Of a stretch of DNA of 64,000 bases, positions 1 to 12,063 are shown piece by piece. Both the position numbers and the translations under genes were made by a program. Position 1 is the stretch's first letter. Each line of letters starts with the position of its first letter. Under the pieces are notes generated by a model, which ran no database searches, was not told the DNA's origin, and saw only the letters and a program-made list of their open reading frames with translations. This DNA is from Novosphingobium endophyticum (GTDB lineage Bacteria; Pseudomonadota; Alphaproteobacteria; Sphingomonadales; Sphingomonadaceae): contig NZ_BMHK01000012.1 of NCBI RefSeq assembly GCF_014640675.1, forward strand, positions 30,103-94,102, given 5' to 3'.

Positions 1-40
1 GCGTACGTGCGTACGCGTGAGGGGTCATCGAAAGTCTCAA

Positions 41-2589
<2,549 letters not shown>

Positions 2590-2593
<4 letters not shown>

Positions 2594-2769
2594 GCCAGAA
2601 GATCGCCAAGCACAAGCAACCCTGGAAGCCGGAGGAGCTTCAAAAGCTGCAGACGCTCGCCGGCAAGGGCAAGGGGTTGAAGGAGATCGCCAAGGCGCTC
2701 AATCGCACCGAGGAATCGACGCGGGATGCGGCTCGCCAGCATGGCATGACGATTTCGAAGCTGCGCTGA
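2590..2769 (+). CDS. small HTH/SANT-like protein coupled to topA
   Basis: This 59-residue basic protein starts in a four-base overlap with the topA stop, so it is probably translationally coupled. It reads MSQKIAKHKQPWKPEEL, then a helix-turn-helix-like stretch (LKEIAKALNRTEESTRDAARQHG). That resembles Myb/SANT or GcrA-like small DNA-binding folds. Its partner and role are unknown; the position suggests co-expression with topoisomerase I. Reading frame and codon use match the neighbours, so I regard it as real. Confidence 0.75.
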
Positions 2770-2785
2770 CTTCCGGCGAAGCGGG

Positions 2786-3868
2786 TCAGGTGCCGGTGCC
2801 GGGTGCCCCGCTGGCCGGCGCATTATCGGCCGTCGCATCGTTGGCCGGTGCCTGGGCGTCCGGCGTCGGGACGCCCGGCTTGAGCGGCGTCGCCACGGGC
2901 GCCGTCTGCTGCGGTGTGCCCGGCGTCAACCCGCTCTCTGTCAGCCAATAGGCGATACCATCCGCCGTGGCTTTCATGCCGGCGAGGTTGAGGTGCCACT
3001 GCTGGCCCTGCTTGCCGTCGTAGCCCTTCGGTGAGCCGATCATCCAGGGTTCGGCATCGCAGGGTGTGTGTGTGGCCGAAGACTGGTTCATCTCGACGAC
3101 GATGGCGCCGTTGCGCTGCGCCACGCGGCCGGTGATCTCGGCCAGGCGGGTGCCGATCCGGCGGACGGTCGCGGCATCCTGCTCGCTGACTGGTGTAACG
3201 GCGCAAAGTTTTGCGGGCAGCGGGGTCAGGTACTGGACGAAGACCAGTCGCGCCTTTGGCGCCGCCAGGCGGACGCGGCGGGCGATTTCGTTGAGCCGGG
3301 CTTCCACGCGCGCATAGTCCGCATCGACGGGAACGCGGACCGCGCCGCAGGGCTTGGCCTGCTGCTGGCCTGTCGTCGCGGCTTCCTTGGCCCTCATGGC
3401 GCAGGTCGCGGAGAACAGGTCTCCGATATAGTTGAGGTCGTTGCCGCCCATGGTCACCGTCACGAGACGGGTCGCCGCATCCACCGCCTCGATCTGCGGC
3501 GGAATATCGTTCCAGGGGCCGAGGACGTGATCGGTGCGGGCGCCCGAGCAGGTCCGGTCGACCAGGAGCATGCCGAAGCGCTCGGCGAGCAGTGTCGGGT
3601 AATTGTTCATGCTCTGCCCGCAGCGGCGTGGAGCACCGGGCTTGGCGGGCGGCAGCATCGGCCCGGCGGCGAAGGAGGAACCGATTGCCACGTAGCGTGC
3701 GCCGAGCAGGCTCTCTTCAACCGTTTTCGCGCTTTCCGCTTCAGGCGCCTGCGCCGCGACCACTGCCTGCGCCGGCGGTTTCCCGGAAGCGGAAGCCGCG
3801 GCAGGCATGATGCAACCGCCCAGCAGCAGCATGGCGGCGGTCTTCGCGTAAAGGGCGGTCTTGCTCAT
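2786..3868 (-). CDS. SGNH/GDSL-family hydrolase lipoprotein
   Basis: A predicted secreted esterase or acyl hydrolase of 360 residues. The N-terminus is a lipoprotein signal with lipobox LLGGC (Cys19), followed by a low-complexity Ala-rich linker. Block I is VAIGSSFAAGP (Ser nucleophile), block III is MGGNDLNY, and the C-terminal His is in QQWHLNLAG. The tail is rich in Pro, Ala and Thr. Its start overlaps the era stop by four bases, making it the last gene of lepB-rnc-era. The substrate cannot be told from the sequence. Confidence 0.85.
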   Translation of the reverse strand: MSKTALYAKTAAMLLLGGCIMPAAASASGKPPAQAVVAAQAPEAESAKTVEESLLGARYVAIGSSFAAGPMLPPAKPGAPRRCGQSMNNYPTLLAERFGMLLVDRTCSGARTDHVLGPWNDIPPQIEAVDAATRLVTVTMGGNDLNYIGDLFSATCAMRAKEAATTGQQQAKPCGAVRVPVDADYARVEARLNEIARRVRLAAPKARLVFVQYLTPLPAKLCAVTPVSEQDAATVRRIGTRLAEITGRVAQRNGAIVVEMNQSSATHTPCDAEPWMIGSPKGYDGKQGQQWHLNLAGMKATADGIAYWLTESGLTPGTPQQTAPVATPLKPGVPTPDAQAPANDATADNAPASGAPGTGT

Positions 3869-4758
3869 TTCACCCAGTCCAGTCTGATTTCCTCGTAGAT
3901 GTCGCGGGCCTCGGCCCAGTTTTCCTCGACCTTGACGTGGAGGAAGAGGTGAACCTTCTGTCCGAGCACTTGTGCAAGTTCATTACGAGCGGCCTCGCCG
4001 ATCGCCTTGATCCTCGCCCCCCGCTTGCCGAGCACGATCGCTTTCTGGCTGTCGCGCGCGACAACGATCTGCTGACGGATCTCGACCGAGCCGTCCTTGC
4101 GCTGAGTGTAGGATTCAGGCCGTACCGCGCTGTCGTAAGGCAGTTCCTCGTGGAGCTGCCGGTAGAGCTGTTCGCGCGTGATCTCGCACGCGAGCAGCCG
4201 TTCCGAGGCGTCGGAGACCTGATCCTCGGGGTAGTGCCACGGGCCTTCGGGCATCATCTCCGCAAGACGGGTCTTGAGTTCGGGAACGCCGTCTCCGGTG
4301 AGCGCCGAGACATAGAACACCTCGTCGAAGGGGGCCTTGCCGATGAGGTCCTCCGCCAGGACGAGAAGCGTTTCCTTGGCGCCGGCGTCGACCTTGTTGA
4401 GCACCAGCAACTTGCGCTCGGGCCGCTCCCTGAGCGTTTCCAGCAGCGGCTCAAGTTCATGGCGCCGCTGCTTCACCGCATCGACGACGAGCAGGATCGC
4501 ATCGGCTTCCTGGGCGCCTTCCCACGCGGCGGCGACCATGGCGCGGTCCAGCCGGCGGCGCGGGGCGAAGATGCCCGGCGTATCGGCAAGGATCATCTGG
4601 GTCTCGCCCTCTAGCGCTATGCCCAGCAGGCGCGCGCGCGTGGTCTGCGCCTTGGCCGAAGTGATCGCCACCTTCTGGCCGACCAGCGCATTGACGAGGG
4701 TGGACTTGCCTGCATTGGGTGCGCCGATCACGGCGACGAGACCGCATTTTTCGGTCAT
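3865..4758 (-). CDS. era: GTPase Era
   Basis: Essential GTPase that binds 16S rRNA during 30S subunit maturation. G1 is GAPNAGKS near residue 12, G3 is DTPG, G4 is NKVD, and a C-terminal KH domain holds the GKRGARIK loop. The 297-residue length is normal. It lies downstream of rnc in the classic order, but a 109-bp gap containing a REP-like hairpin (4794-4869) separates them. It overlaps the following SGNH hydrolase gene by four bases. Confidence 0.97.
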   Translation of the reverse strand: MTEKCGLVAVIGAPNAGKSTLVNALVGQKVAITSAKAQTTRARLLGIALEGETQMILADTPGIFAPRRRLDRAMVAAAWEGAQEADAILLVVDAVKQRRHELEPLLETLRERPERKLLVLNKVDAGAKETLLVLAEDLIGKAPFDEVFYVSALTGDGVPELKTRLAEMMPEGPWHYPEDQVSDASERLLACEITREQLYRQLHEELPYDSAVRPESYTQRKDGSVEIRQQIVVARDSQKAIVLGKRGARIKAIGEAARNELAQVLGQKVHLFLHVKVEENWAEARDIYEEIRLDWVK

Positions 4759-4793
4759 AGGTCAAGAATCCTGAACCGGGGTTGGGTGCCAGC

Positions 4794-4869
4794 GAGCTTC
4801 GATCGGCTCGGCACGAGCGGATATGCGATTGTTCCTGCCTTCCGCTCATCCTGAGTTTGTCGAAGGATC
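4794..4869. repeat. REP-like imperfect inverted repeat between rnc and era
   Basis: The arm GAGCTTCGATCGGCTCGGCA at 4794-4813 (continuing to about 4820) pairs imperfectly with CCGCTCATCCTGAGTTTGTC at 4842-4861, continuing through GAAGGATC. The CTGAGTTTGTCGAAGGATC arm is typical of dispersed intergenic hairpins in sphingomonads. The right end runs into the rnc stop codon. It may stabilise or attenuate the rnc-era message. Confidence 0.6.
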
Positions 4870-5602
4870 ATGCAAACTTCCTCATGAATTCTTCGGCGGC
4901 CATGGTTTCGGCGTCCTGCTTGGATGAGGCAGTGGCCTGCGCGCTGCCGACGTTGTGCACCGAGACCTCGACCGTGAACTGCGAGGCATGATCGGGACCG
5001 GCGCGTTCTACCAGCCGGTATTCCGGCATACGCCGGCGATTGCCCGCAGCCCATTCCTGCAGCGCGGACTTGGGGTGCTTGCGCTTGCCGGTCTTGCCTT
5101 GCATGGCATCGGCCCAGAGCTTTCTCACCATGTCCCGCCCGCCGGCAAAGCCGCGCTCGGTGAAGCAGGCGCCGATCAGGGCCTCGATCACGTCGCCAAG
5201 GATGTTGTCGCTGTCCACGCCGCCATCGTCGCGCGCCTGCTTTCCGAGGCGCATGTGCGGGCCGAGGCCGATCTGGCGGGCGATCTGCGCGCACATGGCG
5301 CGGCTGACCAGCGCGTTGAGACGCTGCGAGAGCTGTCCTTCGGGCTCCGCGCTGGTCTGATAGAGCCATTCGGCGACGACGAGGCCGAGGACCCTGTCAC
5401 CGAGAAATTCCAGCCGTTCGTAGTTGTTCTTCTCGCCGGTGCTGCCGTGGGTGAGGGCGGCCAGCCACAGCGTTTCGTCGCTGGGCTGGTTGCCCGTCGC
5501 GTCGGCGATGAAGGCGCGGGTCGCGTCTTCCAGCAAGATCAGAGCATCCCGCCGATGCGGTTCCAGCGGGCGGCGGTGAACCAGGTCCACGGCTTGAACC
5601 AT
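4868..5602 (-). CDS. rnc: Ribonuclease III
   Basis: Double-strand-specific endoribonuclease that processes rRNA precursors. The signature YERLEFLGDRVLGL and the second acidic cluster DNILGDVIEALIGA form the RNase III domain, and a C-terminal dsRNA-binding domain ends EEFMRKFA. The ATG at 5602 would overlap lepB by 64 bases. A TTG at 5536, just after the lepB stop and at the start of conserved sequence (LLEDATRAF), is a plausible alternative start. Translation is probably coupled to lepB in either case. Confidence 0.93.
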   Translation of the reverse strand: MVQAVDLVHRRPLEPHRRDALILLEDATRAFIADATGNQPSDETLWLAALTHGSTGEKNNYERLEFLGDRVLGLVVAEWLYQTSAEPEGQLSQRLNALVSRAMCAQIARQIGLGPHMRLGKQARDDGGVDSDNILGDVIEALIGACFTERGFAGGRDMVRKLWADAMQGKTGKRKHPKSALQEWAAGNRRRMPEYRLVERAGPDHASQFTVEVSVHNVGSAQATASSKQDAETMAAEEFMRKFA

Positions 5603-6387
5603 TCGGCCGAGCCATTGGTCGAGAACATCATGATCGCGGCGCGGCCCACGAGGTTGTCCTGTGGTACGATGCCGATCCCCTCGCCCTCGACCGCCGGGAA
5701 GCGGCTGTCCATGGAGTTGTCGCGGTTGTCGCCCATCAGGAACATGTGGCCTTCGGGGACAATGTAGACGTCGGTATCGTCCTGCGGCGCAGTCCCCAGA
5801 TCGAGCACGTTGTAGCTGGTGCCGTTGGGCAGGGTTTCGCTGAACTGCGGATAGTTGCAGACGCGATTGCCCTGCTTGTCCGTGCCCTCGAATTCGGGCG
5901 CGTAGCAGCGGGTATTGGGGGTGACCGGCAGAACGAAGTCCGCGATGCGTACTTTCGGGATAGGCTGACCGTTGAGCCAGACGTGTCCGTGCCGCATCTG
6001 CACTTCATCGCCGGGCAGACCGATCACGCGCTTGATGTAGTCGGTATCGTTGCCCGGAGGGGCCTTGAAGATCACGATCTCGCCGCGCTCGGGCTGGCTG
6101 GCGAAGACCCGGCCGGGAATCAGCGGCAGGCTGAAGGGCAGCGAGTACTTCGAATAACCGTAGGACCACTTGGTGGCGAAGAGATAGTCGCCGTTGAGCA
6201 GGCGCGGCAGCATCGATTCGCTGGGAATGTTGAATGGCGATATGATGAAGCTGCGCAGAACCACCACGATCAGGATCAGCCAGAGCAGGAAGGAAAAGAA
6301 ATTCTCGTCCTTCTTCGGCGCTGCGGCGGGCTCCCTGGCGGTCGATTCGGTGGCCGGCGTGGCGGCGTCGCTGTTCGTATCGCTCAT
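5539..6387 (-). CDS. lepB: Signal peptidase I
   Basis: Membrane-bound leader peptidase that releases secreted proteins from their signal peptides. One N-terminal transmembrane helix (FFSFLLWLILIVVVLRSFII) precedes the catalytic serine in NIPSESMLPRLLNGD. The catalytic lysine is in DYIKRVIGLPGDEV, and box E is GDNRDNSMDSR. I took the second ATG (MSDTNSD); an in-frame ATG at 6399 adds four residues. It is the first gene of the leftward lepB-rnc-era-hydrolase unit. Confidence 0.95.
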   Translation of the reverse strand: MSDTNSDAATPATESTAREPAAAPKKDENFFSFLLWLILIVVVLRSFIISPFNIPSESMLPRLLNGDYLFATKWSYGYSKYSLPFSLPLIPGRVFASQPERGEIVIFKAPPGNDTDYIKRVIGLPGDEVQMRHGHVWLNGQPIPKVRIADFVLPVTPNTRCYAPEFEGTDKQGNRVCNYPQFSETLPNGTSYNVLDLGTAPQDDTDVYIVPEGHMFLMGDNRDNSMDSRFPAVEGEGIGIVPQDNLVGRAAIMMFSTNGSAEWFKPWTWFTAARWNRIGGML

Positions 6388-6528
6388 GGGCGAACCCATG
6401 TTGCCCGCGCGGCGTTACGTCAAGTGCGATCCCGTTCGAGAACTGCGGTGGGGCGACGAAGAACGCGCTTGGACTTCGCAGGCGCAAAATGCATAACGCC
6501 GCAAAATTTACCCAATCAGGAGCGTAAC

Positions 6529-8049
6529 ATGAGTGCAGCGGTCTGGGAAAAGCTGAAAGGGCTGGCGAAGCCCACGCTGGCCGAGCTCTTTGCGGCCGAT
6601 CCGGCGCGGTTGGACGCTCTTGCGACACGGTTCGAGCTTGGCGACGAGGAGGCGGCCAGCGGTGCCCGTTTCGACTGGTCCAAGACCCACCTAGATGCCG
6701 CGCACATCGCGCTGTTCGAGGAACTGGCGGAGGCGACGGGCTTTTCGGGCCGCCGCGCGGCGTTGTTCGCGGGCGAGGTCGTCAATCCCACCGAAGGGCG
6801 CGCAGCCGAGCACACCGCCCAGCGCGGCGAGGGCAAGGAAGAAAGCGTCGCGCTGGCGCAGGAGTGCCATCACCGCATGGCGGCGATCGTCGAGGCTATC
6901 CACCGCGGCGCCATGGGGGACGTGAAGCATCTGATTCACATCGGCATAGGCGGATCGGCGCTGGGTCCGGCGCTGGCGATCGACGCGCTCGCGCGCGAAG
7001 GGGCGATGGTCGATGTCCACGTCGTCTCCAATATCGATGGCTGCGCGCTGGAGCAGGTGTTCGCTGCCTGCGATCCGCAGACGACCATGCTGGCGATCGC
7101 TTCCAAGACATTCACCACGATCGAAACCATGACCAACGCCGAAAGCGCGATCGAATGGCTCAAGGAGAACGGCGTCGACGATCCCTACGGCCGCGTCGTC
7201 GCGCTGACCGCCGCGCCCGAAAAGGCGATGGAATGGGGCGTCGATGAGACGCGCGTCCTGCCGTTCGCCGAAAGCGTGGGCGGGCGCTACTCGCTGTGGT
7301 CCTCGATCGGCTTCCCCGTCGCCATGGCGCTGGGCTGGCCCGATTTCGCCGAAATGCTGGCGGGCGCCGCGGCGATGGACCGGCATTTCCGCGATACCGA
7401 CGGCAGGGCGAACCTGCCGCTGCGCGCGGCCTTTGCCGACCAGTACTACACGCGCCTTCGCGGCTGCCAGACGCGGGCCGTTTTCGCCTATGACGAGCGG
7501 CTTGGCCTGTTGCCCGACTATCTCCAGCAGCTGGAGATGGAATCGAACGGCAAGAGCGTGAAGGCGGACGGCTTGCCGGTCGATGGGCCGACGGCGCCGA
7601 TCACCTGGGGCGGGGTGGGAACGGATGCCCAGCACGCGGTGTTCCAACTCCTGCACCAAGGCACCAATCTCGTACCCGTCGATTTCATCGCCTCGATCGT
7701 GCCGGGGCATGATCTGGACTCCGCGCACCACCGTATCCTGTTGTCGAACTGCTTCGCGCAAGGCGCCGCGCTGATGGCGGGCAAGGCGAGCGATGATCCG
7801 GCGCGCGCCTATCCCGGCGACCGGCCCTCCGCGACGATCCTGCTCGATGACGTCAGCCCGGCCACCTTCGGCGCGCTGATCGCCTTCCACGAGCACCGCA
7901 CTTTCGCCAATGCCGTGCTCATGGGCATCAACCCCTTCGATCAGTTCGGCGTCGAACTGGGCAAGGAGATCGCCAGGGAGATCGAGAAGGGTGACACCAC
8001 GTTCGACCCCTCGACCGAGGCGCTGCTGGAGGCAGCGGGCATCGGCTGA
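6529..8049 (+). CDS. pgi: Glucose-6-phosphate isomerase
   Basis: Interconverts glucose 6-phosphate and fructose 6-phosphate. Sugar-phosphate binding sequence HIGIGGSALGP and the SKTFTTIETMTNA segment are present, with the PGI signature region GGRYSLWSSIGFPVA and the catalytic His segment HQGTNLVPVDFI. The 506-residue length is normal. The ATG at 6529 is preceded by a good AGGAG at 6518-6522. It is divergent from lepB across 141 bp, which must hold both promoters. Confidence 0.97.
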   Translation: MSAAVWEKLKGLAKPTLAELFAADPARLDALATRFELGDEEAASGARFDWSKTHLDAAHIALFEELAEATGFSGRRAALFAGEVVNPTEGRAAEHTAQRGEGKEESVALAQECHHRMAAIVEAIHRGAMGDVKHLIHIGIGGSALGPALAIDALAREGAMVDVHVVSNIDGCALEQVFAACDPQTTMLAIASKTFTTIETMTNAESAIEWLKENGVDDPYGRVVALTAAPEKAMEWGVDETRVLPFAESVGGRYSLWSSIGFPVAMALGWPDFAEMLAGAAAMDRHFRDTDGRANLPLRAAFADQYYTRLRGCQTRAVFAYDERLGLLPDYLQQLEMESNGKSVKADGLPVDGPTAPITWGGVGTDAQHAVFQLLHQGTNLVPVDFIASIVPGHDLDSAHHRILLSNCFAQGAALMAGKASDDPARAYPGDRPSATILLDDVSPATFGALIAFHEHRTFANAVLMGINPFDQFGVELGKEIAREIEKGDTTFDPSTEALLEAAGIG

Positions 8050-8066
8050 CCCCGTTTTGCCCCGAT

Positions 8067-8083
8067 TCTGCGCGTAACGCAGA
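8067..8083 (+). terminator. weak hairpin after pgi
   Basis: TCTGCG and CGCAGA pair around a five-base loop, followed by a modest pyrimidine stretch (TTCGCCTCTTC). It could terminate pgi, but the stem is short and there is no real T-run. Confidence 0.3.
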
Positions 8084-8199
8084 TTCGCCTCTTCAGGATC
8101 CGGCAAGAATTGGCGACGTAGAGAGCATTGCGGAATAGAGTCATGCGGAGCTTCCCGGATTCGGGCCGTGGAGCTCTGCTGGAAACAGGGGCGCGGGCC

Positions 8200-10461
8200 A
8201 TGGCGTGGCCTTCAGGATCAGTACGGAATTGCGCGATGGCGAGCGCGCTGGCCATGGCGCTTGGCGGATGCGGCGGTGGCGGCGGGGAAAGCGTCAATTC
8301 GACGCCGGCACCGACACCAAGTCCCACGCCAACTCCCGCTCCAACTCCAACCCCCACTCCCGCTCCTCCGCCGGGCTTTGTCATTACGCCGCAGAGCCAG
8401 CAGCGGACGCGTTCGAGCGAGGATGACACGGAGTATCGGCAGAACTACGTCTCGTTCGAATACGTCAATGCCCTCTACGCGCTCGACAACGGCTGGACCG
8501 GGCAGGGCGTGCAGGTCGCCGTGCTCGATGACGGCGTCAAGGAAGTGTCCGAACTGCAGGGCAGGATCTCCAGCCTCAGCCGCGACTACGGAACGGTCAC
8601 CGAAAACGGCGTCACCACGCAGCGCAACGTGATAGGTGACGACTATTCGGATCACGGAACGATGGTGGCCGGCGTGCTGGCGGCGGCGAACAACGGCACC
8701 GGAGTGCAGGGCATCGCGCCCGGTGTGGAGATCGTCGCGCTTCGTATCAGCGAGATCGACCTGGATGCGACCGATCCGGAGGAGCAGGAAACACTGGGTA
8801 TCGGCATGGCGCAGGCCATCGCCTATGCCGGCAATCAGGGTATCAAGGTGATCAACGCCTCGATCGCCAAGCTCGATCCCGAAGTGCGCAGTTCCGGAAT
8901 CGCCCGAGCAGTCGGCGATTACCAGGCCACCGGCGGCCTTTTCGTTAATGCTGGAGGAAACGAAAGCGGCGCCAATGTCGTGGGCTATCTGGACCTCGAT
9001 TCGACCAATTCGCAAAGCTGGCTGTTCGTCGTCGCGCTGGAAGGTACGCAGACCAGCTACGAACTGACGGACTATTCGAACCAGTGCGGCACGACGGCCA
9101 TGAACAATTGCGTCGCGGCCATGGGGACCAATGCTTCTCAGGACGTCGATGGTTCGCTCGTGTGGTTCGCCGGCACCAGTTCCGCCACGCCGCAGGTCAG
9201 TGGCCTTGCCGCGCTGATCCTCAGCAAGTGGCCGCAGCTCTCGGGGATCGAGGCGGGGCAGGTCATCGTCAACACCGCGCGCGATATCGGCGACCGTGGT
9301 GTCGATCCGGTCTTCGGCCGCGGCCTGATCGACGTGCGCGCGGCGCTCGCTCCCGTCGATCCGATGCTGTCCAACGGCGTGACCCAGAGTTCCGTCGGCG
9401 GGGCGGTCATGATCGTCCCGGAGGCCGTGGATGTCACGGGCATCAGGGGCGCGGCGCTGCGCGGCGTCACGGTGCTTGATGCCTTTGGGCGCGACTTCAG
9501 CGGGGACCTTTCGGGCCTCGTTGCAACGCCCAGGGTCGATCGTTTCTCGATGGAGCGCCGCGTGCGCGTCCAGGCCGGGGCCGGCAGCGCCAGCCTTGCC
9601 ACGCGCGACATGAGCGCGAGCGCCGGCTTCACCTCGGTCAAGGTCGGGCCGGGTGAGCGCGAAGTGCGTACCATGCTCACCAACGGGCAGGTCTCGGTGC
9701 GAGCGGGCAGAACCTGGCTGACCGCCGCCCTCCATTCGAATGACAGCGTTGCGAGCGAATTCATGGGCCTCGCGCCGAGTTCGGATGTGGTCCTTGCTTA
9801 TTCCCCGGTCGCCAGCTTGTCCTTCGGCGCCGAGCATCCGCTTGCCGGGGGCATGGCCGGGCTTTCGGTGATCGGCGGGCGGGAAGACTACGGTTCGGCG
9901 AACGGGGCGGTCCTGTCCTGGCGCAAGGCGGGCTCCAGCGTGAAGGCGGGCCTGCTCGACGAGCGCGGCACGGTGTACGGCACGCCCACCGGATCGGGGG
10001 CCTTGCGCTTCGGCGACGGCGCGCGCACGGCGTTCCTTGAAGTCGCGCAGAACGTCCCGCTCGGTGCATGGAGCCTGGGCGGCTATGCCAGCCTTGGCAC
10101 GACCCGGTTGAAGCTTGCCGACGACATGCTGCTGACGCGGGCCGGCACTCTCGTCACCAACCGCTTCGGCCTCACCGCGAGCCGGCGGGCGTTTGGCGGC
10201 CTGTTGCGCTTCGGCGTGGCGCAGCCGCTGGCGGTTGTTTCGGGCAAGGGCACTTACACTGTCGGGTCGGGCTACGATCTGGCGAGTCGGTCGCTGCTCT
10301 TTACCGACCGCCGCTTGGATTTCTCGGGCGGCTTCGACCCGCTGCTGACTTTCGGGTTCGAACGGAACGGAGCGCGTTCCCATTTGCGCTTCGGCATGGC
10401 GGGAACTGCTGACGTCCGCGACATACGCGCGCTCGGCACCTGGCGTCTGTTGCTCAATTGA
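8200..10461 (+). CDS. S8 (subtilisin-like) serine peptidase lipoprotein with C-terminal barrel-like region
   Basis: A surface or secreted protease. From the ATG at 8200 the signal MAWPSGSVRNCAMASALAMA leads to lipobox LGGC (Cys24). A Gly run and a Pro-Thr-rich linker follow (about residues 25-58). The catalytic triad is visible: Asp110 (VAVLDDGV), His152 (SDHGTMVAG) and Ser327 (AGTSSATPQVSG), with Asn254 as oxyanion residue. The last roughly 400 residues are Gly/Ala/Ser-rich alternating sequence and look like an autotransporter barrel. An upstream ATG at 8143 would lengthen the n-region. Confidence 0.85.
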   Translation: MAWPSGSVRNCAMASALAMALGGCGGGGGESVNSTPAPTPSPTPTPAPTPTPTPAPPPGFVITPQSQQRTRSSEDDTEYRQNYVSFEYVNALYALDNGWTGQGVQVAVLDDGVKEVSELQGRISSLSRDYGTVTENGVTTQRNVIGDDYSDHGTMVAGVLAAANNGTGVQGIAPGVEIVALRISEIDLDATDPEEQETLGIGMAQAIAYAGNQGIKVINASIAKLDPEVRSSGIARAVGDYQATGGLFVNAGGNESGANVVGYLDLDSTNSQSWLFVVALEGTQTSYELTDYSNQCGTTAMNNCVAAMGTNASQDVDGSLVWFAGTSSATPQVSGLAALILSKWPQLSGIEAGQVIVNTARDIGDRGVDPVFGRGLIDVRAALAPVDPMLSNGVTQSSVGGAVMIVPEAVDVTGIRGAALRGVTVLDAFGRDFSGDLSGLVATPRVDRFSMERRVRVQAGAGSASLATRDMSASAGFTSVKVGPGEREVRTMLTNGQVSVRAGRTWLTAALHSNDSVASEFMGLAPSSDVVLAYSPVASLSFGAEHPLAGGMAGLSVIGGREDYGSANGAVLSWRKAGSSVKAGLLDERGTVYGTPTGSGALRFGDGARTAFLEVAQNVPLGAWSLGGYASLGTTRLKLADDMLLTRAGTLVTNRFGLTASRRAFGGLLRFGVAQPLAVVSGKGTYTVGSGYDLASRSLLFTDRRLDFSGGFDPLLTFGFERNGARSHLRFGMAGTADVRDIRALGTWRLLLN

Positions 10462-10552
10462 GCCGCCGATTGCCGCCTCATGGTTGGCAATCCCGGATTT
10501 CATGCCCCATATGCGCGACCGATTCACCTGTGGCGCCGACCGGGAGACGTGC

Positions 10553-11899
10553 ATGTCCGAATACGATTACGACCTTTTCACGATCGGTGCCGGTTCGGGC
10601 GGCGTTCGCGCCAGCCGGGTGGCTGCCGCGCATGGCGCGCGCGTTGCCGTGGCCGAGGAGCACAGAGTCGGCGGCACATGCGTGATACGGGGCTGCGTGC
10701 CCAAGAAGATGCTCGTCTACGGCGCGCACTTCGCCGAGGATCTCGAGGACGCGAAGCACTTCGGCTGGGATATCCCCGAATGCACCTTCGACTGGGTGAA
10801 GCTGCGCGACAATGTCCTGAGCGATGTCGACAGGCTCAACGGACTCTACACCCAGACGCTCGAGAACCATGAAGTCGAGATATTCCATGAACGCGCCAGG
10901 ATCACCGGGCCGCACGAGGTCACCCTGTCGAGCGGCGAGAGGAAGACGGCGAGGATCATTCTCGTCGCCACCGGGGCCCGCCCGCATGTGCCCGATTGCC
11001 CCGGTCACGACCTGGGCATCACTTCGAATGAGGCGTTTCATCTCGATGCCATTCCGAAACGCATCCTGATCGCCGGCGCGGGCTATATTGCCAATGAATT
11101 CGCCGGTATCTTCAACGAGTTCGGGGCCAGAGTCACGCTGATCAACCGATCCGACCAGCTCCTGCGAAGCTATGACGAAAGCCTGCGCGACCGGCTGCTG
11201 CAGATTTCGATGTTCAAGGGCATCGACTTCCGTTTCAACGCCGATTTCCGCAAGATCGAGAAGAACGCGGACGGTTCTCTCACGGTCCACATGTCCAACC
11301 ACGATCCGCTCGAAGTCGACTGCGTGATGTTCGCCACCGGCCGGGTGCCGAACATCGAGGGGCTTGGCCTCGAGGATGCCGGCGTCGAGATCGACGAGAA
11401 GGGCGCGATCAGCGTCGACGAATATTCGAAGACCAGCGTCGATCACGTCTATGCTGTGGGCGATGTCACCAACCGGGTCCAGCTTACCCCCGTGGCGATC
11501 CGCGAGGGGCAGGCGTTCGCCGATACAGTCTTCGGCGGAAAGCCGACGACGATCGACTACAACTGCATTCCCTCGGCCGTGTTCAGCCACCCGCCGATCG
11601 CGGCCGTGGGCATGACGGAGGCGCAGGCACGCAACGAACTCGGCGCGGTCAAGGTCTATACCAGCGATTTCCGGCCGATGAAGAACGTCGTCGCGCACCG
11701 CAACGAACGCGCGCTGTACAAGATGGTTTGCGAAGCGGACACGGATCGTGTCGTGGGCATCCACATGATCGGACCCGACGCGCCGGAAATCATGCAGGCG
11801 GCGGCGGTTGCGGTGAAGGCGAGGCTGACCAAAGCGGACTTCGACGCGACGGTCGCGATTCACCCGACGATGTCGGAGGAACTCGTGCTGCTCAAGTGA
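10553..11899 (+). CDS. gor: Glutathione-disulfide reductase
   Basis: Flavoprotein that reduces glutathione disulfide with NADPH. The FAD-binding motif is TIGAGSGGVRASR and the redox-active disulfide is GGTCVIRGCVPKK (Cys43, Cys48). An NAD(P)-binding GAGYIANEFAG motif and the dimerisation-domain HPTMSEE with the catalytic histidine follow. The ATG at 10553 fits a GGGAG about eight bases upstream and the conserved start YDYDLFTIGAG. Length 448 is typical. Confidence 0.93.
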   Translation: MSEYDYDLFTIGAGSGGVRASRVAAAHGARVAVAEEHRVGGTCVIRGCVPKKMLVYGAHFAEDLEDAKHFGWDIPECTFDWVKLRDNVLSDVDRLNGLYTQTLENHEVEIFHERARITGPHEVTLSSGERKTARIILVATGARPHVPDCPGHDLGITSNEAFHLDAIPKRILIAGAGYIANEFAGIFNEFGARVTLINRSDQLLRSYDESLRDRLLQISMFKGIDFRFNADFRKIEKNADGSLTVHMSNHDPLEVDCVMFATGRVPNIEGLGLEDAGVEIDEKGAISVDEYSKTSVDHVYAVGDVTNRVQLTPVAIREGQAFADTVFGGKPTTIDYNCIPSAVFSHPPIAAVGMTEAQARNELGAVKVYTSDFRPMKNVVAHRNERALYKMVCEADTDRVVGIHMIGPDAPEIMQAAAVAVKARLTKADFDATVAIHPTMSEELVLLK

Positions 11900-12063
11900 G
11901 GGGCGCGGTTTCGCCATTCTGATGCTGGCCGTTGCGGTTAGCGTTGTCGCGGTGATCGATCGCCCTTATGACAAAGGCCGGATTTCGTGCTTTCCGGCGC
12001 GATTCCGGGTTAGAACTTCGCGTGGGCTGCGAAGGGAAATCGGCGGCTTTCCTCAACAGAACT

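Noticed and set aside
2-15. CGTACG-TG-CGTACG at the left window edge
   Set aside because: Too short and cut by the edge to judge; may simply be part of the topA leader.
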